Source: Actinomycetospora chiangmaiensis DSM 45062 (GTDB taxonomy: Bacteria > Actinomycetota > Actinomycetes > Mycobacteriales > Pseudonocardiaceae). Taken from it: a stretch of 64,000 nucleotides of DNA. The position numbers were made by a program, and so were the translations under genes. The notes beneath the pieces were generated by a model that saw nothing but the letters and a program-made list of their open reading frames with translations, was not told where the DNA came from and did not search any database. The stretch's first letter is position 1. The number at the start of each line of letters is the position of its first letter. Positions 39,436 to 47,639 of the stretch are shown here, in pieces. The DNA lies in contig NZ_KB903245.1 in the NCBI RefSeq assembly GCF_000379625.1, positions 65,633-129,632 on the forward strand, read 5' to 3'.

Positions 39436-41328
39436 ATGAGAGCCGCGAGCACCGCAACTGCCCTGGCAGTGGTCTCCACCCTCGGGGTCGGCGTCGCCCT
39501 GTGCTCCCAGGCTCCTCCTCCCACCGTCCTCGCCGCCGGTCCGGCCCTCGTCGCGCAGGAAGCGGCGGCGCCGGTCGACCGGGCGGCGCGGCTGCCGTCC
39601 GTGCAGGAGGCGTTCGGGTCGAACGCCGCGGCCCTCGCGGCCGAGACCCCGACGGCCCCTGCGCTGGTGCCGCTCGTCGTGACGGCCCCGGTCCGGGCAC
39701 TTCCGAGCCAGATCTCCGGGACCCCGGTCGGCGACCAGGGCGTGCTCCGGGTCGCGCACCTCTCCCCCTCGACCGGCACGGTCGACATGTACATCGAGGG
39801 CCCCGGCCTGCCCCTGACGAAGGTCGCGTCCGACGTCGGCTACCGCGCCCTGTCCGGCTATCTCGCCGCCTCCCCCGGCACGTACACGCTGCAGGCCCGC
39901 CCCGCCGGAGCCCCCGCGTCGACCCCGCCCGCCCTGAGCGCGAACGTCGAGGTCGGGGTCCGCACCGCCGAGACCGCCGCCTTCGTCGACGTCGGCCCCG
40001 ACGGGACACCGCAGGCCGAGGTCCTCCAGGACGGCACGCAGGTCGCCGCCCCGGGCAAGGCCTTCGTGCGCGTCGTGTCCGCGGCCGCCGGCGTCGGGCC
40101 GCTCAGCGTCGTCGCCGAGGGCGGCGGGCCGATCGCCTCCTCGATCTTCTATGGCGCCAGCTCGCCGTACGCCCAGGTCGACGCCCGGTCCTGGACGATG
40201 GACGTCACGACGACGTCGGGCCAGACCGTCCGCGCGACGCTGCCGGTCACGAGCACCTCGGTGAACACGGTCGTCGTCACCCGGAACCCGCAGGGCGACC
40301 TCGCCGTCACGGCCGTGCCGGACGCCGCGCCCCTGTTCGCGGCCGCTCCCGCCCCGGCCGCGCCCGCTGCGCCGCCCGCACCCGCAGCCCCGGCCGCACC
40401 CGCGGCTCCGGCGCCCGCCTCCCCGGCACCGGCCTCGCCCGCGCCCGCTGCGCCGCCCGCACCCGCAGCACCGGCGCCCGCCTCCCCGGCACCGGCCGCC
40501 CCGCCCGCACCCGCCGCGCCGGCCTCCCCGGCGCCGGCCGCGCCGGCCGCCCCGCCCGCACCCGCCTCCCCTGCGCCCGCCGCGCCGCCCGCACCCGCCG
40601 CGCCGCCCGCACCCGCCGCGCCGCCCGCACCGGCCCAGGTGAGCACCTCCGGGCCGCCCACCCCGGCGCCCACGACCACCCCCGCGCCGGCCACCACCTC
40701 GGCGCCCCCCGCGACGACCCCCTCGGCGCCACCCACCGGCACCACCCCGTCGACGGGCATCCCGCGGCCGACCCCCCAGGGCGGGGTGCCGGCCGGATTC
40801 GGCGGCATGGCGACCTCGTTCGTCGACGGCACGCTGCCGGGCGTGGCACCGATCACGCCCGGCCTGCCGACCTGGGGCGCGCCGACGAGCCCCGTACGGC
40901 CGGCCGGTCTCGTCGCGCCGGGAGCGAAGATCGACACCCCCGTCGTCGGGACCCTGGGGCTCGAACCCGACGGCGAGCTGCAGGCGCCCGCGACTCCGCA
41001 GGACGTCGGCTGGTTCGGCGCGACGCCGGGCGACACCGGGCCGGCGGTGCTGGTCGGGCACGTCGACTCGTGGCGCGGGCCGGGCGTGTTCTGGAACCTC
41101 AAGGACCTGAAGCCGGGCGACCCGATCGACGTGCCGCGCAGCGACGGCACGGTGGCGCGGTTCGCGGTGGACCGGGTGCAGACGGTCGACAAGGACACCT
41201 TCCCCACCCAGGCGGTCTACGGCCCGACGGCGGGTCCCTCGCTGCGGCTGATCACCTGCGGCGGGCCGTTCGACCGCACCGTGCGCTCCTACGAGGACAA
41301 CGTCATCGTCTTCGCCTCGCCGCGCTGA
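39436..41328 (+). CDS. Class F sortase fused to DUF4397 domain by a Pro/Ala linker
   Basis: A 630-residue exported protein in four parts. There is a signal peptide (residues 1-34), then a DUF4397 domain at about 100-290 (VLRVAHLSPSTGTVDMYIEG and a second repeat at FVRVVSAAAGVGPLSVV). A Pro/Ala-rich linker follows at about 303-405, then a C-terminal class F sortase domain. The sortase triad is visible: H542 in VLVGHVDSW, C608 in LITCGGPFD and R617 in VRSYEDN. Sortases cut and attach cell-wall proteins; class F enzymes from actinobacteria have unclear substrates. ATG 39436 follows GGGGA. No sortable LPXTG protein lies nearby. Confidence 0.85.
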   Translation: MRAASTATALAVVSTLGVGVALCSQAPPPTVLAAGPALVAQEAAAPVDRAARLPSVQEAFGSNAAALAAETPTAPALVPLVVTAPVRALPSQISGTPVGDQGVLRVAHLSPSTGTVDMYIEGPGLPLTKVASDVGYRALSGYLAASPGTYTLQARPAGAPASTPPALSANVEVGVRTAETAAFVDVGPDGTPQAEVLQDGTQVAAPGKAFVRVVSAAAGVGPLSVVAEGGGPIASSIFYGASSPYAQVDARSWTMDVTTTSGQTVRATLPVTSTSVNTVVVTRNPQGDLAVTAVPDAAPLFAAAPAPAAPAAPPAPAAPAAPAAPAPASPAPASPAPAAPPAPAAPAPASPAPAAPPAPAAPASPAPAAPAAPPAPASPAPAAPPAPAAPPAPAAPPAPAQVSTSGPPTPAPTTTPAPATTSAPPATTPSAPPTGTTPSTGIPRPTPQGGVPAGFGGMATSFVDGTLPGVAPITPGLPTWGAPTSPVRPAGLVAPGAKIDTPVVGTLGLEPDGELQAPATPQDVGWFGATPGDTGPAVLVGHVDSWRGPGVFWNLKDLKPGDPIDVPRSDGTVARFAVDRVQTVDKDTFPTQAVYGPTAGPSLRLITCGGPFDRTVRSYEDNVIVFASPR

Positions 41329-41391
41329 TCGGGCGAGCACCTCGGTGGTCCGACCGCCCGGTCGCCACCGAGGGGTGCGTGATCCCCGGGG

Positions 41392-41422
41392 TTGACCTGA
41401 AGTGCCGTCGAGGTTGCACGGT
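41392..41422 (+). promoter_or_regulatory. MerR-type promoter of the split transketolase
   Basis: TTGACC (41392-41397) and CACGGT (41417-41422) are 19 bp apart, the stretched spacing used by MerR-family activators. The dyad ACCT-N12-AGGT (41395-41414) lies in the spacer. CACGGT is seven bases before ATG 41430, implying a leaderless transcript. No merR gene is nearby. Confidence 0.55.
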
Positions 41423-41429
41423 CGTCGCC

Positions 41430-42122
41430 ATGACCACCGTGCGACCTCCCACCGACCCGGCCGAGCTGCACCGGCTCATGTCGCTGATGACCGGCGACGA
41501 GAAGCACTCCGCCGCGGCGACCTCGACGCTCGACGTCCTGCAGGTGCTCTACGACCGCGTCCTGCGCGTCGACCCGGCGCACCCCGACGACCCGGTCCGC
41601 GACCGGTTCCTGCTGTCCAAGGGGCACGGCCCCATGGCGTACTACGCCGTCCTCGCCGCCCACGGGTTCCTCGACGAGTCCGAGCTCGCGACGTGGGCCC
41701 GCCCCGGCTCGCGGCTCGGGCTGCACCCCGACCGGGTGCTCGTCCCCGGCGTGGAGATCGGCTCCGGCTCGCTCGGACACGGTCTCCCGCTCGCCGTCGG
41801 GACCGCCCTGGGCCTGCGGATCCGCGGATTGACGACGCCGCGGGTGGTCGTCCTCGTCGGCGACGCCGAGCTCGACGAGGGCTCGAACCACGAGGCCATC
41901 GCCTACGCCGGGCGCTCCGGGATGGCGAACCTGACGACGGTCGTCGTCGACAACGCGTCCGCGACGCACCGTGGGGACCTCGCCGAGCTGTTCCTCGTCG
42001 AGGGCTGGCGTGCGATCACGGTCGACGGCCGCGACCACGACGTCCTCGAGACCGCGCTGACCGCCGCGCACGACGACCGGCCGCTCGCGGTCGTGGCCGT
42101 CGTCGAGCCGAAGGAGTCCTGA
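41430..42122 (+). CDS. Transketolase, N-terminal (ThDP-binding) subunit
   Basis: A 230-residue protein that is only the PP domain of transketolase. The FLLSKGHGPMAYYAVLAAHG segment, GSGSLGHGLPLAVG and the ThDP/Mg motif GDAELDEGSNHEA with VVVDNAS are present. The partner carrying the Pyr domain is encoded next, the stops and starts overlapping as TGATG. Such split transketolases are common in bacteria and may serve pentose phosphate flux or a specialised sugar pathway. The promoter suggests control by a MerR-type activator. Confidence 0.88.
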   Translation: MTTVRPPTDPAELHRLMSLMTGDEKHSAAATSTLDVLQVLYDRVLRVDPAHPDDPVRDRFLLSKGHGPMAYYAVLAAHGFLDESELATWARPGSRLGLHPDRVLVPGVEIGSGSLGHGLPLAVGTALGLRIRGLTTPRVVVLVGDAELDEGSNHEAIAYAGRSGMANLTTVVVDNASATHRGDLAELFLVEGWRAITVDGRDHDVLETALTAAHDDRPLAVVAVVEPKES

Positions 42123-42976
42123 TGACCACCGCGATCGCCGCGACGACCATGCGCGAGGCCTTCCTGCACGCCGCCGCCGACGCCGTCGACGCCGACGACC
42201 GGGCCGTCCTGGTCCTCGCCGACATCTCCGCCGGCGCCGACCCGGTGCCCGCCCTCGCGCGGCGCCGACCCGGGCGCGTCGTCAACGTCGGCATCCGCGA
42301 GCAGCTCCTGCTCGGCCTCGCCGGCGGCCTCGCGCTCACGGGGCTGCGGCCGGTCGTGCACTCCTACGCGCCGTTCCTCGTCGAGCGGCCCTACGAGGCG
42401 CTCAAGCTCGACCTCGGCCACCAGGACGTCGGGGCGGTGCTGGTCTCGATCGGTGCCTCCTACGACCAGCCCGGGATCGGGCGGACGCACGAGGCGCCGG
42501 AGGACGTGGCGGTCGTCGACACCCTGCCCGGCTGGACGATCCACGTGCCGGGCCACCCCGAGGAGGCCGACCGCCTCGTGCGGGAGTCGATCGCGGGCGA
42601 GGGTCTGGTCTATGTCCGACTGTCGAGCGCGAGCAACGCCGCACCGCACCACGGCGCGGGGCTGCAGACGATCCGGGTCGGCTCACCCGACGACGTCGTG
42701 GTGGCGGTCGGCCCGACGCTCGACCGCGTGCTCGCCGCGGACCGGTTCCGCGGCGCCACCGTGCTCTACACGTCGACGGTGCGCCCCTTCGACGCGGCCG
42801 GGCTGCGCGCCGCCGTCGGGGAGGTCCCGACCGTCACGATGGTCGAGCCGTACCTGGAGGGGACGTCGGCCCGGGTCGTCGACGAGGCGCTGTCGGACCG
42901 GCCCCACCGCACCGTCATGATCGGCCACCCGCGCGAGGAGTCCCACCGCTACGGCGGGCACGACCTCACGCTGTGA
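42122..42976 (+). CDS. Transketolase, C-terminal subunit
   Basis: A 284-residue protein with the Pyr domain (MREAFLHAAADAVDADDRAVLVLADIS in part; the catalytic glutamate in VNVGIREQLLLGLAGGLAL) and the C-terminal domain. GIGRTHEAPEDVAVVDTLPG carries the conserved histidine. It shares one base with the N-terminal gene's stop. Its own end overlaps the 3' end of convergent lysS by 11 bases, so no terminator fits between them. Confidence 0.87.
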   Translation: MTTAIAATTMREAFLHAAADAVDADDRAVLVLADISAGADPVPALARRRPGRVVNVGIREQLLLGLAGGLALTGLRPVVHSYAPFLVERPYEALKLDLGHQDVGAVLVSIGASYDQPGIGRTHEAPEDVAVVDTLPGWTIHVPGHPEEADRLVRESIAGEGLVYVRLSSASNAAPHHGAGLQTIRVGSPDDVVVAVGPTLDRVLAADRFRGATVLYTSTVRPFDAAGLRAAVGEVPTVTMVEPYLEGTSARVVDEALSDRPHRTVMIGHPREESHRYGGHDLTL

Positions 42977-44675
42977 CGAGCGTGCGCACCGTCTCCGGGC
43001 CGGCGGCGAGCAGCAGCGTCGGCAGCCGGGGCCCCGTCTCCGACCCGACGAGCAGCCGGTAGAGCAGCACGAAGAAGCGGCGCTGGGCGGCCTTCAGCTC
43101 GTCGGTGGGCTTCGTGTCGAGCGGCAGGCCGGCCTGCTGCTTGGGCACGCCGTAGACCAGCGTCGTGAGGCCCTCGAGCGACCAGTCCTGCTCCAGCCCG
43201 TCGAGCAGGAGCCGCAGCGACGCGCGGTCGGTGTCGTCCAGCGACGACAGCAACCCCGTGTCCGGCGCCGCCAGCAGCCGGGTGTGCGACTCCTCGGGCA
43301 TGTAGTGCTCGACCCACGCCTCCGCGCGGTCGAGGCGCGGGCGCAGGTCGTCGAGGGTCACCGGCTCCTCGGGGTCGCTCGACACCAGCCCGGTGAGGAT
43401 GCGGCCGAGCTGTGCGGGGTCGCCGGTGGTCACGTCGACGACGGAGGTGAGGGTCCGGAACGACACCGGCTGCGGCGTCACCGGCAGCGCCCGCTCCGCC
43501 GTCGCCACCGACCGGGCGTGCCCCAGCGCCTCGATCGGCGGGGCCGTGCCGCCCGCGACCTTGCGCGAGAGCGCGTCCCACTCGTCGTAGAGCCGGGAGA
43601 GCTCGGCGTCGAAGGCGACCTTGATGGCCTGGTTCGGCCGACGGCGGGCGTAGAGCCAGCGCAGCAGCGGCACCTCGAAGACCTCCAGCGCCGACGCCGG
43701 GGTCGGCACGCCGCCCTTCGAGGAGGACATCTTGGCCTGCCCGGAGATGCCGACGAAGGCGTACATCGGTCCGATCGGCTGCCGGCCGCCGAAGATCTCG
43801 GAGACGAGCAGACCGCCGACCTCGTACGACGACCCCGGGGACGAGTGGTCCACCCCGCTCGGCTCGAAGTCGACTCCCTCGTAGGCCCAGCGCATGGGCC
43901 AGTCGACCTTCCACACGAGCTTGCCGTGCGTGAACTCGGAGAGCTGCACGGTCTCCGACGACCCGCAGGCGCAGGTGAAGGTCATCTCGGTCGAGTCGTC
44001 GTCGTAGGCGACGATCGTGGTGTCGTCCTTGCCGCACGTCGAGCAGAACGGCTTGTAGGGGTAGTACTCGCCGGTCGCCGAGCCGACGGCCTCGTCGGTG
44101 TCGACCCCCGCGTCCCCACCCTCGCCCTCGTCGTCGGGAAGGGTCTTCCTCGTGCGGAAGCGGCCGAGGACGGCGTCGATCCGCGAGCGCTCGCGCATCG
44201 CGAGCAGCGTCTGCGGCACGTAGGCGCCCGAGGTGTACATCTGCGTCTGCGAGACGCCGCGGAACAGCACGCCGAGCTCCTCGAGCGCCGCGATCATGGG
44301 CGCCTTGAAGTGCTCGGCCCAGTTCGGGTGCTCGCTGCCGCGCGGCGCCGGCACCGCGGTGAGCGGCTTGCCGATGTGCTCGGCCCACGAGTCGTCGATG
44401 CCCTCGACGCCCTTCGGCACCCGGCGGAAGCGGTCGAAGTCGTCCCACGAGATGACGTGCTCGCACGGGAACCCGCGGCGCCGGATCTCGTCCGCGACCA
44501 GGTGCGGGGTGAGCACCTCGCGCAGGTTGCCCAGGTGGATCGGCCCGGACGGGCTCAGCCCCGAGGCGCAGACGATCGTCCGGCCGGGCTCGGCCTTCGC
44601 GACGACGTCGTCGGCGAGCGTCGCCACCCAGTCCTGCGAGGTGGACTCGGCGTCGCCGCCGCGCCTGCGCGCCAT
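42966..44675 (-). CDS. lysS: Class I lysyl-tRNA synthetase (archaeal type)
   Basis: A 569-residue class I LysRS, unrelated to the common class II enzyme. The HIGH motif appears as SGPIHLGNLRE, the KMSKS loop as QAKMSSSKGG. A zinc-binding pair CSTCGKDD and CACGSSE lies between them. An acidic insert (DDEGEGGDAG) occurs at about 190-205. Class I LysRS is typical of archaea and occurs in some actinobacteria, often next to a second class II enzyme; whether this organism has both cannot be seen. ATG 44675 fits. Confidence 0.92.
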   Translation of the reverse strand: MARRRGGDAESTSQDWVATLADDVVAKAEPGRTIVCASGLSPSGPIHLGNLREVLTPHLVADEIRRRGFPCEHVISWDDFDRFRRVPKGVEGIDDSWAEHIGKPLTAVPAPRGSEHPNWAEHFKAPMIAALEELGVLFRGVSQTQMYTSGAYVPQTLLAMRERSRIDAVLGRFRTRKTLPDDEGEGGDAGVDTDEAVGSATGEYYPYKPFCSTCGKDDTTIVAYDDDSTEMTFTCACGSSETVQLSEFTHGKLVWKVDWPMRWAYEGVDFEPSGVDHSSPGSSYEVGGLLVSEIFGGRQPIGPMYAFVGISGQAKMSSSKGGVPTPASALEVFEVPLLRWLYARRRPNQAIKVAFDAELSRLYDEWDALSRKVAGGTAPPIEALGHARSVATAERALPVTPQPVSFRTLTSVVDVTTGDPAQLGRILTGLVSSDPEEPVTLDDLRPRLDRAEAWVEHYMPEESHTRLLAAPDTGLLSSLDDTDRASLRLLLDGLEQDWSLEGLTTLVYGVPKQQAGLPLDTKPTDELKAAQRRFFVLLYRLLVGSETGPRLPTLLLAAGPETVRTLVTA

Positions 44676-44682
44676 CAGGGTC

Positions 44683-44704
44683 GTCCCCCGTCGCTCCGCT
44701 CGCC
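44683..44704 (-). repeat. GGCGAGCGGAGCGAC-type short dispersed repeat, copy 2
   Basis: The reverse strand reads GGCGAGCGGAGCGACGGGGG then AC, the same as 17857-17877 but for one extra G. It fills most of the 31-bp gap between lysS and the FAH-family gene. Confidence 0.6.
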
Positions 44705-44706
44705 CG

Positions 44707-45510
44707 TCATCGGTCCCGCACCGGGTTCGTCAGCGTGCCGATGCCCTCCACCGTCACCGTGACCGTCTGGCCGTCGACCATCGGCCCGACACCGGCCGGG
44801 GTGCCGGTGAGGATCGTGTCGCCGGGCAGCAGCGTCATGACCCGCGAGATGTAGGCGATCTGCTTGTCGATCCCGTGGATGAGCATGCTCGTCCGCGACT
44901 TCTGCACCGACGCGCCGTCGAGGGTGGTCTCGATCGCGAGGTCGGACGGGTCGAGCTGCGTCTCGATCCACGGGCCGAGCGGGCAGAAGGTGTCGTAGCC
45001 CTTCGCGCGGGTCCACTGGCCGTCGGCGGACTGCAGGTCACGCGCGGTCACGTCGTTCGCGACGGTGTAGCCGAGCACCACGTCCTTCGCCCGCGCCTCG
45101 GGCACGTCGCGGCACGGCTGCCCGATCACGACGGCGAGCTCGCCCTCGTAGTCCACCCGCTCCGAGTCCGCGGGGCGCAGGATCGGCACGCCCGGGCCGA
45201 TGACGCTCGTCGACGGCTTCATGAAGATCAGCGGGTTGGCGGGGGCGTCCCCACCGCCCATCTCGGCGACGTGCTCGGCGTAGTTCTTGCCGATGCAGAC
45301 CACCTTCGACGGCAGGATCGGCGCGAGCAGCCGGACGTCCGCGAGCGGCCAGGTCCGGCCGGTGAAGGTCGGCTCGCCGAACGGGTGCTCGGCGATCTCC
45401 GCGCAGACGTCGCCTCCCTCCGGGCTGCCACCGGCGGTGGTGGGCGACTGGAGGGCGGCGAAGGAGACACCGTCGGCGTGGGCGATCCGGGCGAGACGCA
45501 CGGCGTCCAC
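44707..45510 (-). CDS. Fumarylacetoacetate hydrolase-family protein
   Basis: A 267-residue member of the FAH superfamily. CIGKNYAEHVAEMG, the metal-binding SERVDYEGELAVVIG and GYTVANDVTARDLQ are the family's motifs. Members hydrolyse or decarboxylate acylpyruvates and related 2-oxo compounds; the closest M. tuberculosis gene by position is Rv2993c. The exact substrate cannot be given. It probably shares a transcript with the membrane protein gene directly upstream (45512, one base away). Confidence 0.87.
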   Translation of the reverse strand: MDAVRLARIAHADGVSFAALQSPTTAGGSPEGGDVCAEIAEHPFGEPTFTGRTWPLADVRLLAPILPSKVVCIGKNYAEHVAEMGGGDAPANPLIFMKPSTSVIGPGVPILRPADSERVDYEGELAVVIGQPCRDVPEARAKDVVLGYTVANDVTARDLQSADGQWTRAKGYDTFCPLGPWIETQLDPSDLAIETTLDGASVQKSRTSMLIHGIDKQIAYISRVMTLLPGDTILTGTPAGVGPMVDGQTVTVTVEGIGTLTNPVRDR

Positions 45511-45511
45511 C

Positions 45512-46444
45512 CTAGTCGCCGCGCCGCAGCACCTCTCCGGCCGCCGTCGGCTCCGTCGCGGCGACGAGTTCCCAGGTCCCGGCCCGTCCCAGCTCGGCGT
45601 TCAGCGCCCGGACGTCCGTGCGCGGCACGGCGAGCCACACGCCCTGGTCCGACCACGTCCACGCCAGCGGGACGTCGGGCAGCGCTTGCGCCACGGCCAC
45701 GTGCAGCACCGTCGAGAGGTACGTGAGGTGGCTCGCCCACGCCAGGTCGAGGGTCGTCCCGACGACGGCCAGGGTCATCTCGGTGCGTCGCTCCCCGACG
45801 TCGAGGTGCTCGACGGTGATCTTCGTGCGGGTGAGCCGGGCGAGGTCGGCGACGTGCCGGCGCAGGGTGTCCTCGAACTGCTCGACGTGGCCGTCGTGGT
45901 AGGCGAGGGCGGCGAGGTGGTCGTCGGTGTCGAAGTCCGGGTGGTAGTGGCCGCCCTCCCACAGCGCCGAGAGCGTGCTGACGGTGGTGACCGGTTCGCC
46001 CGCGTCGGCCACGGCCTCCATCAGGTCGACCGGCCTCGGGGTGCGGGGCCGGAAGAGGCCGGCCCGGTCGAGGACGCCGACCACCCGGGCCAGCTCGGCC
46101 CGGCCCTCGACGCTGAGCTCGGGCGGCGGCCGGCGTCCGGCCCCGCCCGGCCCGCTCACCAGCCCCCTCGCCGGCACCGACCGGTCGTCGGGCCGAGGGG
46201 TGACCCGCCACCCGGACACCGGGCCGGACTCACGCTCCGCGCGGGCGAGGTTCGCAGCGCGGCGGTGGCGCACGGCCACCGTCGAGAACACGACGAGGGC
46301 GACGACGGCGAGCCCGACGAGCGGCCACCGGGACCCCTCCAGGCTCCCCGGGCCGAGGGCGAGGTGGAGGAAGTACCCGGCGACGACGAGACCTCCTGCG
46401 CCCCACAGCAGGGCCAGGAGGTCGTCGAGGGACCAGCGGTCCAC
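45512..46444 (-). CDS. Unrecognised membrane-anchored protein
   Basis: A 310-residue protein with two predicted membrane segments near the N-terminus (about 9-30 and 40-59) and a long soluble part. The soluble part includes VDLMEAVADAGEPVTTVSTL, YHDGHVEQFEDTLRRHVADLAR and an alternating-hydrophobic end (WTWSDQGVWLAVPRTDVRALN). I do not recognise the family. It is one base from the FAH-family gene and five bases after leuB on the same strand, so it is in a leuB-linked transcript; no role is proposed. Confidence 0.65.
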   Translation of the reverse strand: MDRWSLDDLLALLWGAGGLVVAGYFLHLALGPGSLEGSRWPLVGLAVVALVVFSTVAVRHRRAANLARAERESGPVSGWRVTPRPDDRSVPARGLVSGPGGAGRRPPPELSVEGRAELARVVGVLDRAGLFRPRTPRPVDLMEAVADAGEPVTTVSTLSALWEGGHYHPDFDTDDHLAALAYHDGHVEQFEDTLRRHVADLARLTRTKITVEHLDVGERRTEMTLAVVGTTLDLAWASHLTYLSTVLHVAVAQALPDVPLAWTWSDQGVWLAVPRTDVRALNAELGRAGTWELVAATEPTAAGEVLRRGD

Positions 46445-46449
46445 CGCGG

Positions 46450-47496
46450 TCAGGCGGAGGTGCGGGTCCCCGCGGCGCTGGAGACGAGGGCGGCGAGCCG
46501 GTCGCCCACCGCGCTCGTGCCGCCCGGGTTCTGGTGGTCGCGGGTCGCGAGGTCGAACGCGACGGCGGCCTCGACGCGCCGGGCCAGCTCGGGCTCGCCG
46601 AGGTGGTCGAGCAGCAGGGCGACGCTCAGCACGGCCGCCGTCGGGTCGGCGATGCCCTTGCCGGCGATGTCCGGGGCCGACCCGTGGACCGGCTCGAACA
46701 TGCTCGGGTTGGCCCGGCTCACGTCGAGGTTGCCGGACGCGGCGAGGCCGATACCGCCGGTCACGGCCGCGGCGAGGTCGGTGAGGATGTCGCCGAAGAG
46801 GTTGTCGGTGACGATCACGTCGTAGCGCGACGGGTCAGTGACCAGGTGGATCGTCGTCGAGTCGACGTGCTGGTAGTCGACCGAGACGTCCGGGTGCTCG
46901 AGCGAGACCTCCTCGACCACGCGCGACCACAACGAGCCGGCGTGGGTGAGGACGTTGGTCTTGTGGACGAGCGTGAGCTTGCGGCGCGGGCGGTTCGCGG
47001 CGCGGGTGAAGGCGTCGCGGACGACCCGCTCGACCCCGAACGCGGTGTTGATACTGACCTCGGTCGCGATCTCCTGCGGGGTGTCCTTGCGCAGCAGACC
47101 GCCGGTGCCGGCGTACGGGCCCTCGGTGCCCTCGCGGACGACGACGAGGTCGATCTCCGGCTGGGCGGTCAGCGGACCGCGCACGCCGGGGTAGAGCCGG
47201 GCCGGCCGGAGGTTGACGTGGTGGTCCAGCTCGAAGCGCAGGCGCAGCAGCAGGCCGCGCTCGAGGATGCCGCTGGGCACCGACGGGTCGCCGACGGCGC
47301 CGAGGAGGATCGCGTCGTGCTCGCGCAGCTCGGTGAGCACCGACTCGGGCAGCAGCTCACCGGTCGAGTGCCAGCGGGCGGCGCCCAGGTCGTAGTGCGT
47401 CGACTCGATCTGCGGCGCGAGCTCCGAGAGGACCTTGAGGGCCTCGTTGGTGACCTCGGGTCCGATGCCGTCACCGGGAACCACCGCGAGTCGCAT
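46450..47496 (-). CDS. leuB: 3-isopropylmalate dehydrogenase
   Basis: LeuB oxidatively decarboxylates 3-isopropylmalate to 2-oxoisocaproate, the precursor of leucine. The 348-residue product has the [16 protein letters not shown] opening, [20 protein letters not shown], the [14 protein letters not shown] segment and [14 protein letters not shown]. The ATG at 47496 has GGGGAGG seven bases before it, and a TAGCCT -10-like hexamer at 47558-47563 (minus strand) would give a leader of about 50 bases. Confidence 0.96.
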   Translation of the reverse strand: MRLAVVPGDGIGPEVTNEALKVLSELAPQIESTHYDLGAARWHSTGELLPESVLTELREHDAILLGAVGDPSVPSGILERGLLLRLRFELDHHVNLRPARLYPGVRGPLTAQPEIDLVVVREGTEGPYAGTGGLLRKDTPQEIATEVSINTAFGVERVVRDAFTRAANRPRRKLTLVHKTNVLTHAGSLWSRVVEEVSLEHPDVSVDYQHVDSTTIHLVTDPSRYDVIVTDNLFGDILTDLAAAVTGGIGLAASGNLDVSRANPSMFEPVHGSAPDIAGKGIADPTAAVLSVALLLDHLGEPELARRVEAAVAFDLATRDHQNPGGTSAVGDRLAALVSSAAGTRTSA

Positions 47497-47639
47497 GTCC
47501 AGTCTTCCTCCCCCGACGGGCCGACCTCGATGGTGCGACCGGGCTCACCTGCGGTGGAGGCTACCGCGCGTGTCGGCGGGACTCCGCACCGGATCACTCC
47601 ATGGGAGGTCCCGGCCGCCCGCTGTGACCCGTCCGGGGA

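Noticed and set aside
40330..40640. Regular GCGCCCGC/GCACCCGC repeats that might suggest a CRISPR array
   Set aside because: The repeats encode Pro-Ala in frame within the sortase linker, have no constant spacing and no unique spacers.
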